NCBI GenBank assembly: GCA_028673005.1
Contig: CM054117.1
Location: 33,948,561 to 34,012,560, forward strand
Length of the DNA: 64,000 nt
Direction of reading: 5' to 3'
Source of the DNA: Tanypteryx hageni
Taxonomy: Eukaryota > Arthropoda > Insecta > Odonata > Petaluridae
Part shown: positions 11,123 to 22,794 of the stretch, in pieces
Numbering within the stretch: the first letter of the stretch is position 1
Layout: each line of letters opens with the position of its first letter
The notes under the pieces: model-generated
What the model was told of the DNA's origin: nothing
Databases searched by the model: none
Seen by the model: only the letters and a program-made list of their open reading frames with translations
Made by a program: the position numbers and the translations under genes

Positions 11123-13585
11123 GTCGGAGGGAGATGGGGATCTAGAAGAGGAAAAGTGCAGCGACGCATTAAGAAAAACAATGCGGGATGGGAAGAGGTT
11201 TTCAAGACGGAGTAAAGATTTGTCAGACTCTAAAATGTGGGCGTTTGTGGCAATGTAAACTTTCATTGTATTCTCGACATCCTCTGCCAATATGTTTAGC
11301 CATGACAAATCCACTATCCGTCCTAATATCTCTCATATTTTAAAAATTCTATCGCTCATCTCTCATCCAGAAAACGAGATGATTTTTTTAGTGGGTTAAA
11401 AAAAATAAATGCAGGGTTTCCCAAAATGAATATATTACCAAAAATGTTTAATAATTATTTTATTTTTTTACATTATGATTATCTGAGATAATAACTTAAA
11501 ATAACCTCTAAAAGATTGTAGATAGGTAAAGGTGTGTGTCTCTAATTTTTGAACGGTTAAGGAGTTAAGATTTCTCATTTAACCTCTAAAAGATTGAAAA
11601 TCTTGTTTAAGTTAAATAATAAACTCCTACGTGCGTTTCATGTTTAAAAACTACCAATGTTATTTACACATTTTCCAAAACAGACGTAGGGCTGGACAAG
11701 ACAGTATCATTTATAAGATAGTTAATTAGAACGTCTGTAATTGAAAAATTAACGTAAGCTTGATTGCTAAGTATAATAATACTTTCAACTCTCCATAAGT
11801 TCTTCTATTTTGAATTTGGGTGATATCTAAAATAATGAAACAATTATTCAGCTTTGTTTTTGGTTTATTCGTTTTTAAAACGAGACATTGAAGGTTTTGT
11901 TTCGAAGTAAGAATTTTCACAATCCGAAAGATTTCTAATAATTAATTTTGGTTGACTTTAGTTAAAGCCTCTAGCAATTCTCTTCCCCTTTCCTTTATTT
12001 CAGTAGAAGAAGGCTTTTACTTTCTTTCGATTCTCTTCAAGTTTTAAAAACTTGTTATTTTGAGAGAAAGTGTGTGAAATAGATTGAGTACAAGAAACCC
12101 GCACTTTTCCTCTGCTTCGCATTTTTCGCAATTGTTTTCGTTCCTCAATTATTTTTCAACAATTTCTTCCGTGTAGCAATTCGTCGTTTTCCATAAGCCG
12201 CCGTATTCAAATCCTTTCTGAGTTCGATGGATTTGTGTGTTTTATTTTTAAAGCTCCCAGCCATCAATTTCATTGCTCATAACCTTTCGAAATCATTTTC
12301 TCCAACCCTAACGCTTTTTCCCAACGGACTAAGAAGAAAAGAGCGAGAGCTTTTTGTCTTCCCTTCTTCGTCGTTATTTTGTTTTTGCATTATTATTCAC
12401 TCGGTCGCCCAAGCCTGACAAAATTACCCTCTCCTCTCTGTTTTCAATTTTCCTCCCCGTCTCTTTTTATCTTCCTATCGCTTCCTCACCGAGTGAAAAT
12501 AACGCTCCCCTTCTTTCTTTTCTTTCCCTCGCTTTGTATTCTGGTCGCTGAACGAAAATTTCCTTATTTTTCATGCAGAATAAAACCATTCCCGTAGAAA
12601 TTATTGCGCTCTGAAGATCTCTCGTTGTGTTTTCATTAGCCTCGCCTCATCCCATTGTCGTCTCTTCCATCTCCCCGTAACCCCACTTTCCCCCTTCTCA
12701 GCGCCTGGGTTTTCCCCTAATAACTTTTTGAAAATTATTGTTTACTGGTCGCTTGGGCGTCCGATGATTCCACTTCTTTATTTTTCCGGAGCAACAAAGT
12801 CGCTTCTTTGTTCTCGTCGCTGATTCTCTCTCTCTCTCTCTCTATATCTCTTTTTGCCTCCTTTCTCTGTTCCTCTCCATCCTTAGTTGCGCACGTCTCG
12901 CACCGCGCTAGTCCGCAATGTTTATTTTTCGCCGACTTCTTTTATGCCAATTTTCCTCCCATAGCCATAGTATATCTGTTTGCGCTTTCGGTTAAGTTTT
13001 TCTTCGGGCCCTTTTCTTCATTATTTTCCTCTCTGAAAGGTAGTTTTATGCGCTCACGTGAACGTGTGTATTTGCTTCCGTTTTTTTTCTTCGGATACTT
13101 TGCAATGAGAGTCCCAATATTTTTCTTTTTTAGGAATATTTTTAGAGAGAATTAAAGCGTTGGTTTCGTCTACTTTATGTATTTTTCCCTTTCTTTTTGT
13201 TCTGGCATTTGTTCTACCGAGGCTTTTTTGTTTATTTTTGATCTTCTCTATTGGGTAGCAGATGTTGGCTTTGGGGTATCATATTTTGTTCGTTTGTTCG
13301 ATTCGCATTATGCATACTGTACGAAATGTTTGGGAAAGTACATTTTTTTGAAATGTTTATTCGAAGTAAACACATAAAACACATCGCCTCCTATTTGCAT
13401 ACCTCTCTGTAGAATGGAAAATCATTAAAAGAGCCATTACGCGAAATTTTGAGATTTTTTCGTTCCTTTTTTTTGCGGAAAATTATTATTGGTATTTTCT
13501 CATTTGTCATTGTGCAATTAGTGATTTTTTAATGTCACGATTATTAAAAGTGCGTGAACATCAAGATATTCTGCTTCTTCTGTGT
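11120..13585. other. No recognisable gene
   Basis: AT-rich DNA to about 12000, then T/C-rich DNA (12200-13350). The latter opens several hydrophobic-looking frames, such as 12808-13155 and 13177-13377, rich in Phe, Leu and Ser. The apparent membrane character comes from TTT/TTC/CTC codons in pyrimidine-rich sequence. A (TC)n run lies at about 12824-12843. Confidence 0.55.
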
Positions 13586-13589
13586 CACG

Positions 13590-13900
13590 AGCGCGGCCGT
13601 TCAATGATATCTTGGGGCTCGGCTGCAAAACTTCTTTTTGGGCCCCCCTCCCCACCCCAAATTTTTGTATATAATTTTTTTACTTGATTTGTTTTAAGAA
13701 CTATTGGTTAATTAAAATAAAATTATCTGTAATTCTAAATTATTATTTTCGTTTATTACAAGAAAATACAAATATCACAATAAAAAAATGTCAATTTTTA
13801 TTACAGTTTGTAAAAAAAGTATAGTTTGAATATAATACAATTATATAATATTTCTAATCGCAGGTGCACACAATATTCTTATTCATTTATTTGCAGTAGT
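13590..13900. mobile_element. Candidate DNA-transposon remnant
   Basis: The block GGGGCTCGGCTGCAAAACTTC followed by TTGGGCCCCCC resembles the G/C-block termini (GGGCCCxxGGCAAA...) of widespread hAT-like non-autonomous elements, followed by AT-rich interior sequence. No second terminus or target duplication was found, so the right boundary is arbitrary. Confidence 0.25.
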
Positions 13901-14437
13901 TTCTTCCCAGTTCTGTATAAAATTTTAAAATGTACACGTTTCTGCCGTTTCCCTCTCAATTGATAACAACATTGCACAAGCATTTAAACTTTCCTATAAC
14001 ATTGTTGATCGAGTGTATCTTTTGACCAATTTTAATTTACTAAACAAAGAGAAGACATTGTTTACAAAGGATGACCTTAGAAGGCAAAATTAGCGAAGGA
14101 AGAGAAAGAGGGAGAAAAAGAATAGGAATATTAGAGAACTTAAAGCAAGAATATAGTACTTATAGAGGTATAAAAGAGGCTTCCGGGGAGAGAGAGAGAG
14201 ATGGAGACAGCGATTCAGCTGAAACCTGTCATCGGACAGCAGCATGATGACGATGAATTTACTAAACGATCGTTCAGTTTCTGCTACTGTCACAGGAAAA
14301 TATAAAAATATTCTATACCATATTCGGAAATATTTCTTCCAAGTTATTTTTTATTGTGTATCTTAAAAGAACTATAGCTTTTAAGACATCATTATTTTTT
14401 AACATTGCTTGTAAACATGAAACTTCCGAACAAATTT
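13901..14437. other. No recognisable gene
   Basis: AT-rich sequence with a short purine stretch near 14095-14205. Nothing coding or structural was identified before the SINE duplication at 14438. Confidence 0.5.
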
Positions 14438-14449
14438 CAAAGGAAATGT

Positions 14450-14779
14450 TGGGGGTGCCGGTGGTATAGTGGTTAGGACGCTGGCTGCTACTCGCCAGAT
14501 GCTTGAAAAAGTCATCGGGTACGAATCCTACGCAAGTAGGATTTTTCCAAGGTCACCCGGCCCCCTGTTTGTGTGGTTTGAGGAGACCGAGCAAATTCAG
14601 CTGTTCCGTCCTTCGGAAGGGACGTTAAGTCGTTGGCCCCCCTGGTGTTCTTCGTAAGAGCAGGCAAATCCCGGCACCGGGTTTCCCTCCTCCCTTCCCC
14701 GGCTATTCATTGCACTACCTCTGAGATACCCATTTGTGCTGTAAGAGAGGCGAATTGGCTGGGTATTCAAACAAATAAA
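14450..14779 (+). mobile_element. tRNA-derived SINE, copy 1, with 12-bp target duplication
   Basis: The 5' head contains a Pol III A box (TGGTATAGTGGTTAGGA) and a B box-like GGGTACGAATCC, with a CTGGC/GCCAG anticodon-type stem between them. The body includes CCGTCCTTCGGAAGGGACGTTAAG and GGCACCGGGTTTCCCTCC, and the 3' tail is AAACAAATAAACAAA. A perfect duplication CAAAGGAAATGT flanks it (14438-14449 and 14780-14791), showing target-primed insertion. Two further copies lie on the minus strand at 52921-53252 and 56895-57143. Confidence 0.9.
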
Positions 14780-14791
14780 CAAAGGAAATGT

Positions 14792-16100
14792 CATTAGAAT
14801 ATACAGTATAGAAGTTTTTTTTAATTCTGTTGCAGTGGCAGTTTTAATATTTAGCACAAATTCAAATTTGTTTAGTATCTTAGGTACGTTGATCTAATTC
14901 ACTTATTACAATATCGATAACCTTTAAATAAAATGAGACTAAAAATTTCCTGAGAATTTGTTAGCGATTCGTCTCCACAATTTTCATCAAATTGTCTTTT
15001 CTTTTTATAATGCGAGTATTTCGTACTTATTCTCGTTTGGCGGACTTCAATTTTTGATAATTCTAATATATAATTGAATTTTTTCCTTTTTTCACAGATT
15101 TTCTCTTTTTGTAATTGAATTTGTGTTTGAGCACAATCTGTCACTTGAGTTGTTTGCATATATTTGGTAATTTGATTCACATCATTGATATCTTACCAAA
15201 CAATTATAGAAATGATAAACGGCCATGTTTGAATCTGCTTTAGTAAACTATTAGCTTCTTAGACAATTGCATTATCCTTGGCTGAATTTATTAGCTCTTC
15301 TCTTCTTTTAACTGAAATCTAATCTTAAACCCATTGAATTCTAGCTTCCCATCTTGTGACACTCAGCGGTTTCAATGTTACTTTTAAATGTTTACATAAT
15401 ATATCCCACCTAATGGTCGACGCGGAAAATATTGCATATAAACGTTGAATAGTGCCAAAAAAACGTTTGCACGCCATATTACTTATTAATTTTGTTTGCT
15501 GTGAAGTTTCTCCTATCCCCAAATACACTAGTGTGGTCTCAGAAATAAAATTTATGTTCTACATTGTTTTGAAGTAACGGTTACCACTAAAAACCATACC
15601 TTTCAGAGCTGAACATTATGAAGACAATTGGAACACACTCTTTAGAAGCGTATGAGAGCATGGAGATTGGTTGCGACAGGGCGGAATAACTATTCGCTTT
15701 ATATAGCATCCAGTGACTTAAAAACCACTCTCTCGGCAGATTAATTTCCCAAGAGTCCTTAGCCTCCAAGATAATCTGACCCCTCACCTTTAGATTCTTT
15801 TCTCCTGAGATTTTCAAGGAAATATTTTTTTAAGGAGAAGTGTTTCACGAATCATAAGGTAATATTAAACATTTTTACCGATCATGGATTTTCGCAGAGC
15901 TCTTCTTAAAAATGTGGGCCTATTAAAATGGAAACATTTAATTTACAATAAGAATCCGATCGATTTTGTCTCGGCTTAAGTTTACCATTTAGTATAATTT
16001 AATTATTGTTACGGGACGGAATCCCAGCGAATTTTGCCCAACTTCTCAAACTCTGGCTAAACTCTTCTTTGTTTTTACTTTCGCCGCACGCATTATAGGA
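14792..16100. other. No recognisable gene; AT-rich DNA
   Basis: Short frames only (for example minus-strand 14899-15180, 15325-15528 and 15587-15817), none resembling a known protein. No structured repeat was noticed. Confidence 0.5.
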
Positions 16101-16105
16101 GAAAA

Positions 16106-16545
16106 TCGAACTCGAGATTTCAACGGAAATACACGTTTCGAGGTCCCCAGAATCGGTTGTCGAGAAACAGCAGCCCTGTCTCTGGCGGTAAGTAATTATT
16201 CGCGTCAACATTTTTACGTTCTCCATACGCAGCATAGGATAAAATATTGTTTTCGTGAAAACATCGAGTTCGAGATTCAGCGGAAATACCATGTGCACGA
16301 TTTAATGTTCCCTCAGTACATCTTCACTGTTTTTTTCAAATATCTCCTTTGGGACTTAATATATGTAAATATTTGCTATTATAAAAGGTGTAGAAAATAT
16401 AATTTTCTACGAGTTTTGTCTGAAACACTTTTTCATAAAACGGATCGCTTAAGAGATATATCGATTAAGTGTGTGAATTTGATGCGTGCGTCGCCAATTG
16501 TTAACTTTGCTTCCGTTGGTTGCTATAATAAAATTTTGTGACTTT
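16106..16545 (+). repeat. Dispersed repeat F, copy 3 (partial, diverged)
   Basis: It contains ACGTTCTCCATAC at 16216-16228 (the F terminus), followed by CATAGGATAAAATATTG, TCGAGATTCAGCGGAAATAC, and later a GTAGAAAATATAATTTTCTAC inverted block and TTAAGAGATATA, all in the order of F copies 1 and 2. An extra direct copy of the CTCGAGATTTCAACGGAAATA block lies upstream at about 16111-16131, so the F end is partly duplicated here too. Confidence 0.6.
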
Positions 16546-17028
16546 TGATAGCTATCCCACGCTACCAAGTGTAATTTTAATTGTGGTCATTACTATCCCA
16601 ATGCTATCCAGCGTCATATTTTGTAAACAAATTCTCTTGGAAATATTGACAGCGATCCTATCGCCGTCTCTGGTAATTTTAACCACGCATCGATAATTTG
16701 TTATCCATAGCAACAAATAGCAATTTTGTTTACTTCTTTTTTTTAATGTGAGAAGTGTTTTACACATTGAAAATTAATCATAGTGGTTAAAAAAATTATT
16801 GACTAGAGTAATTTCAGATAATTATTTTTTGAGGACATTGAGGTGAAGTGCAGCGTATCATTGCAGTTGCATTTGTATTCATTAATCTGTATGTGGAAGT
16901 TACATGCTTGATACATAAGATTTTTACTATAATCCCCAAGTGAGATTAAGACTACAATCAAGGGGTTCATTCGATAATAACTAACTCTACGCCGTTGACG
17001 AGGCCTCAGGAGCCAACATTTTCCGCAT
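16546..17028. other. No recognisable gene
   Basis: Moderately AT-rich DNA. Short frames such as minus-strand 16552-16767 and 16803-17039 show no known motifs. Confidence 0.5.
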
Positions 17029-17765
17029 GTGAGGCGCATAATTCTCCTGCCCTTACGAGCTTGCGTCAGATTTGATAAACAAACGCTGCATTTCCCTTGG
17101 CGTGCACACGTACTTGCGACGCATCCCCTCGCGCGGTTGCATTTTCCACTTCAAAACGCTTATTCACAAACACGTCACGCCGTTGAAACCTCCCTCCTCC
17201 GGCGTAAACAGATCCAACAATCCGTACGATATCATCCCTCGGGAAACGCGCACAGCAATTCACTTCCAGGCCGACGCTGCGCTTTCATGGCAACACTTCG
17301 CCGCGAAATGCTTTCTGAGGCTCCTTTTCCTCAGGACGAGCGCCGTTCTCTCTTCTCGCCGTCGTTCCGGGGTTTTCCGCCCGTCTCTTTTCGCGTCCTC
17401 TCCATCTTCGCGGCCGGTTTTCCCCATTCGCGACCATCTCCATGGTGAAGCAGACATTATTACATCGAAAAAAGGAAATTGTTCTATCGCGCTGAAAATA
17501 TTTCTCGCGGCATGTATTTTTTTTGCCCCGTTTCAGCTTGTCTCGAGTTGGGCGCAGTCTTTTGGAAGAAATTTCTATAACGGCGAACTCTGAAGCGAGG
17601 AAACATTTTTCTCCGAAAAACGGTACGTTTTCTGTAGGTCTATTTCCGGACTCGGATACATTTAAAACGCTGTCGCTGGCAAGGAAACAAGAACGGCTGT
17701 CATCGCCACGTCGCCGTTCGGAGACAACGCGAATGCACCACTCGCGATTCCTAATTACCTGATAA
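17029..17765. other. CpG-rich stretch with overlapping open frames, nature unknown
   Basis: This segment is visibly richer in CG dinucleotides than its surroundings and is open in several registers on both strands (+ 17029-17448, + 17072-17593, - 17285-17830). Simultaneous openness in opposing frames argues for low stop density, not for three genes. It could be a CpG-rich regulatory region or an unmethylated exon. No protein motif was recognised in any frame. Confidence 0.35.
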
Positions 17766-19004
17766 TCGTACTTAAAAGTCACACATCCATACACATTTTC
17801 ATAAAAGTTTCGAAGGGCAGATGAACGCATACATTTCTAGAATAATTATTAAAATTCATAACTACATTCCGAGAACGTTTTGAACGTGTGCTACTTCCCT
17901 CACGATATTTAAGAGAGATCTTTCGATAAATTCGTCGAGTGTTTTTTTTTTTGTATCTGATCTCAGAAACGCGTTCGATTATCTCGCCCATTCCTTTTCC
18001 AGATAGCAAAGAAGCGGGGGTTATTCCTCAAAATGACTTCTTTATTCAATTAGATAAAGTTTTAAATCCTCCATATCTCTCTCTCCTTCCTCCTTGTTCC
18101 TTATCACTTGGACATGTTTACTTCCTCTCCCAGCAGCATCCATTCCACTAACTCTTCCTGCCCCTCCCATTCATCCACCTCCCTTATCCATTATTCTCTC
18201 TCCTCCTCCATAACCCTCTCCATACCACTCTTTCCTCTTCCATTATCCCAGTGATTGACTGCGTTTGCGAGGGGCGACCGACCTCTCTCTCTGTCCATTT
18301 CCTCTCCACGAAGCCTTTCGAACTACTTGAAATGTGCACGCGTGGTAGAGAGAAGAGTCGTGCCTGTTTCGTACAGCATAAACAGAAAAAAAACAGCCGC
18401 TAGGATACGGAGACCCCACAGTTTTTTCGACTGATTTCGTCGCTGTTTGTTATTTTTTTTATTTTGCCCGGGCTTGCCGCCATCTCCATCTGTTTCGTTT
18501 TCGTATTGAGGTTTAGGGCCGGCTCGGAGATGCGTAATGCGGCGTATAGTCCAGCCTCCGAGTGATCGGCCCTGACTGCATTTTTGTGACATCATGGTTT
18601 CGGATTTAACAGCAGGAGGTTAGCGGCGTCTGGCTCATTTATACTCATTATATCGTGACTAGCGCAATTGCCCGTGACTGGCATGCGTGGATTATGTATT
18701 AAATTTTAGGCGCTTCCCGTTCTTTCTCCTTTTCTCTCTTTATCTCTCCCATCCTCCTCCCTCCCATTCTCCCTCCCTCTCCCTCCTTCTCTGGAAAAAT
18801 AGACTTCCTAGTCTCAAAGACTAATATCTATCTATCTATCTATCCATCTCTCCCTCTCCTTTTTTCTCTGTCCCTATACTAATCCCTCCTTCTCTGCCTC
18901 CCTCCCTTTCTCTCCTCTCACACCCCCTGTCTCTCTCCTTTCTTTCTTACTATCTCTCTCCTCTCTCGCATATTAAAGCATTCAAAGCACGCTTTCTTAC
19001 GGAT
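17766..19004. other. No firm gene; pyrimidine-rich tract and small inverted repeat
   Basis: Minus-strand frame 18323-18595 (90 codons) ends in a hydrophobic stretch after a basic region. It overlaps an inverted repeat at about 18511-18576 (GGGCCG and CTCGGAG blocks on both arms), so it is probably transposon-derived. Bases 18720-18965 are a C/T tract with a (TCTA)n run near 18827-18845. Confidence 0.4.
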
Positions 19005-19525
19005 ATTGTATAAGGGTTGAGGCGGCAATACAATCTCTAAATTTAGCAATGATATGGTCGGTAAGGCAACATGCCTTTAAAAAGCTTACATTTTCCAATA
19101 AATATGATTTAAACGTAGAACTTGAGCAATTTATATCTTAGGCAAAATATGATGATGAGAATAAAAAAATTTATTTATCTTTCTTTAAAACGGTCTCAAT
19201 TATTTCTAATTTTAATTTGCAAAAGATTAAAAGTCTGAAAGTCGAAAAATCGATTTTTACGTGTTATATTATGAGAAATAGAAATTATCTACTGGAGTCG
19301 AACCCGGGTCTTTTTTGAGGATATTATTCGTAAATGGCTTTTATTATAAGAATCAAACATTCCTACCAAATTTCAATATTTTTCCTGTTCGGAAAGTTTG
19401 TTAAATAGCACCACGGTCAGTCGTCAATATTTCTCGATTCTCCCGCTCTTTTATAAAGTCTTTTTAAGAGCGGCACCACAGTCGAGAGTGAGGGACAAAC
19501 GTAACTTATTATATAATTAGATCCA
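19005..19525 (+). repeat. Dispersed repeat, B type, copy 1
   Basis: The segment contains GTAAGGCAAC, GAGAAATAGAAATTATCxxxTGGAGTCGAACCCGGGTC (read in pieces), ATCAAACATTCxTACCA, GGAAAGTTTGTTAAA and a CCCGCTCTTTTATA...AAGAGCGGC hairpin ending in ACAGTCGA. The 5' half matches 48726-49135 and the 3' half matches 47755-47935. GGAGTCGAACC is the reverse complement of a Pol III B box (GGTTCGACTCC), so the tRNA-like part is on the minus strand. Confidence 0.7.
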
Positions 19526-20959
19526 CTCTTTTAGAGGTTATTGCTATTGTTGCAATAAGAATGGCGGGTCTGTTTAACGAGGGCCAACCTCAAAGCTTCT
19601 ACGAGACTTGTCAATGCTGCGCAACCATTTTTTTCTATAAAAACTTTTTTGGCTGTGATTTTTGGAAGATAACTTTTCACTCACATAAGATTTAACTTAG
19701 AAGTTGGTAATTTAATATCCGACGTTATAGTGACCCAGGTTTAAAAATATTTCTATACCTATATCCTCTTGTTTTTTCTGTTTATTTTTTTATGAAACGA
19801 AATTGAGAATTTTTGCCACTAATCGAATATAGAAGCGCCTGATATGAAATAATGATGAAGTATTAAATGCCGAATGTTCTAAGGCTAGAATATTTCTAAT
19901 GTTTTTAATAAAAAGATACAGCCTTTAGTATAAGCTCAGTTGTTGCCAGTTTTAAGTCGAGGTCAAAGTTAAGTTTCATGAACAAATGACGGAAAAATTC
20001 ATACATGACTGTAAAAAATATAATGAATATAGGGGAGGCGGAAGGATGAAACAATGTGTTTAAATGCCGACGGACGATTTCCACGACTTGTAACTCCAAC
20101 AAAATTAAATTTTTATGGAAAATTACCAGGAAAATACACCGTCGAAATACTTCCCGGAAGACTATCTGCAATTTAAACAGGAACTGCTCCCTCCTTTTCG
20201 GCATTTAAAGCGCATTAAGTTTTGATTAAATTAAATTAACATCTTAATCCCTCCTGGGATTCGTGGAAGGCTGTTTTTTCGGCAGAAATCAACCGGTCTC
20301 TCCAGCGAGGGAGAGAACCTTACTCTGAAATTACCGACGTCCAGGGTTTTGCAGTAGGCGCAGTTTATCGATTGCGTCTCTCCTCGTCCTTAAATAACGC
20401 CACCATTATCCTGATTATTAAAAAAGAAAGAGAATGGACGGAAGTTGAGGCGCCGCACTGTAAATCATGCAACAGAGCCGTGTGATTGGTCGATTTTATT
20501 AAGCAATTTATTTCGGAAGGTAAACTCTACTTGAGCAAAGCCGAATGCAAACGGCTACGTAGTGAAATATAGCCAATAGCTGTTTGTTTATGCACAATTA
20601 GGTATTGAATTTCAAAATGCCATAAATAAGAAAGCGGGGATATTTATGTTTATCCTGTTAATGTCGCATAGTTACTCCAACACGATTTTAAATGTTTTAA
20701 TTTATTGACGGCTATTTAATTTTCGTCTTATAATTTTTCCATATTAATTACTGGAACTTTGAGCATAGCTCGTTTGATAGTTGAGTAGTTTATATCATAA
20801 TATGGATAAATATTAATTCGAACGAAAAGGATATGATAAAATACCACGAAAAAATACAATAGTGTGCATAATACATCGAGCTGAACATGCGAACTCACTC
20901 TCTCTCTCTCTCGCCAAAACAATTTCTCCCACACTCTAATTTCTTGGGGGAGAGGAATA
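19526..20959. other. No recognisable gene
   Basis: AT-rich sequence. Frames such as minus 19905-20204 and 20728-20934 show no known motifs. A short (TC)n run lies at about 20897-20910. Confidence 0.5.
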
Positions 20960-20962
20960 AAA

Positions 20963-22110
20963 AGACAGACAGACAGACAAACGACTTTATTAGGGCGAAA
21001 TTGAGACTATGTAGTCCCTTCTTACATTTAACCCTTTCGTCATATAAGTAATTACAATATTTACAAAATAAGAGAAGTTAATTACATACAGATTTTAACA
21101 AAATACATATTAATTACAAGTTAATATATTTGTTAGTAGATAAACAGAGCATTACCAAAGAATGTTAGTTTTGTGGGTCATAAAAAATTGTGTATCAGTT
21201 ATGTTTTAACACAGAAAAAATTTCCACTGCGGAAAACACCTACAAAGAGAAGAGAGGTGTAAAAAACAGCGAAAATTTCTAAAATAGTTCAGGGGAAGGA
21301 AAAAAAATTCAATAATATGAGAAACAGAGAAAAAAAACATTCATAAATACAAACATATGTACATACATTTATATCCATATAAGGGAGGGGGGTGAGAGGG
21401 GAATAGGGATTGTAGGGTAAGATATGCCTGGGAGATTACATCGTAATTATGATACAGGAAAATAAAGTAAAATAAAATTATAAATTTATGCCTAATAAGC
21501 GCATTCTTGTGACAACCTGAAAGAAAAGATAGAGTGTGGTTCAATTCATGGGGAGTGAGAGGAGATGCTTGTAATACAAGCGTTTAAAAGTGCTTAGAGA
21601 TAGAGAGTTTTTTATTAACGTTGGAAGGCCATTCCAGAGTTTACAAGCAGTGACAGTAAAGGATTTGTTGTAAATTTCTGTTCTATGAAGTGGAGTCAGT
21701 AGTTTATCACATCCTCTGGTATTGCAATGGTGAACTGTATTAATGGTGACAAAATTAGATGAAAGATAACAAGGGATGTTGTTATCTAGAATTTTATACA
21801 ATAGAGAGAGAAGGTGAAGGTTTCTTCGAGAGTCAAGTTTTAGCCAGGAGAGTCGACGGAAGTATTCTGAGACATGGTCAGATTTTTTAAGATTAAAGAT
21901 GAATCTGATGCAGGCGTTATGAGAACGTTGTAGCTTAATGGCGAGTTCCTTTGATAAGTCCTGGTATACAACATCACAATAATCGAAGTGAGGAAAAATT
22001 AGGGAGGTCACTAGCTGTAGAGAGGGAGAGAGGCAGAAAGGATAAACAAATGCCTCACGGTTGTGAAGAAACGGCCGAAAATATGACATTGAGACTGTAT
22101 GGACAGCGGT
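20963..22110 (-). mobile_element. 5'-truncated LINE: RT C-terminus plus complete 3' UTR
   Basis: On the minus strand an RT C-terminal frame (stop near 21541) is followed by about 570 bases of 3' UTR. The UTR ends with TAGTCTCAATTTCGCCCTAA, then AATAAAGTCGTTTGTC and a (TGTC)n tail at about 20963-20985. This architecture (long 3' UTR, conserved end, tetranucleotide tail) fits CR1/Jockey-like LINEs. The element is 5' truncated near 22110. A second element with the related end TAGTCTCCATCTCGCCCC is at 57190-57290. Confidence 0.8.
21541..22089 (-). pseudogene. LINE reverse transcriptase C-terminal domain
   Basis: About 182 codons are open from the truncation to the stop. Recognisable C-terminal RT motifs of CR1/Jockey-like elements are present: SLIFPHFDYCDVVYQDLS, LQRSHNACIRFIF, a HxxEYFRRLSWLKLDSRR segment, LLYKIL, and KLWNGLPTLIK before a terminal FKRLYYKHLL. 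The catalytic palm (YADD) lies upstream and is missing, so the fragment is non-functional. The first methionine is not a real start. The exact clade cannot be fixed by eye. Confidence 0.85.
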
Positions 22111-22790
22111 GACGTTCCGAATGTCCCATTAGCATGCCGCCATTTGTCATGTCCACGTGGAATTTAGATGTTTGAGGCTTAATGACTGGAGAGGATGGTA
22201 GGAGGAGCATAGGTTTAAGGCCGCGGTTCATGGATAAAAAAATAACAAAATTTACAAAATGCTTACAATAGGGATATGCATGTGCGGAGGAGGGTGTGCG
22301 TCAGGTGGGGGAGGATTGGTCGAGTAGACATTTATCGGGAGGGATATAAAAGAGAGAGGGGGGCGAAGGAGGAGGCTGAGAGAGGGGGAGGGGATTAAGG
22401 AGGTGGAGCCACTATACGGAGGAGTAATTTGGTATTTGTCTCATGCTTAGCGGGTGGTGTCGTGAGGCCGTCGTAAAAGGTTAACTCGTATTTATTCTAT
22501 CTCCCTGTTACACGTCCCCTTCCCTGCGTGCGGTCGTCTGGTCGCCTATAGGAACCATTTCGGATCCTGGTTTCTTTAAGGTTTCTCAGGAAAAAGAATC
22601 CGGTGCCGTACCATTAAGGTCGCAAAAGAAGGTAGGGGTTTCTTGCGCATTAAAAAAAAATGTTTATGCTTATACTTTCACTTTGGGGTCATTCTTGTCT
22701 GTCTGTTTGTGCGTTTGCTTAAATTGAAATTTTGACGAAACCATAAACGATAGATTTCGGTACTGCTGCCAATTGTCTTTCTTTAGATTT
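22111..22790. other. No recognisable gene
   Basis: G-rich purine-biased DNA to about 22440, then mixed sequence. No reading frame of note, and no repeat boundary was identified apart from the truncated LINE on the left. Confidence 0.5.
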
Positions 22791-22794
22791 TAGT

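Noticed and set aside
12808..13377. Hydrophobic frames resembling small membrane proteins
   Set aside because: T/C-rich DNA encodes Phe/Leu/Ser by default. There is no conserved motif, and neighbouring registers are similarly open.
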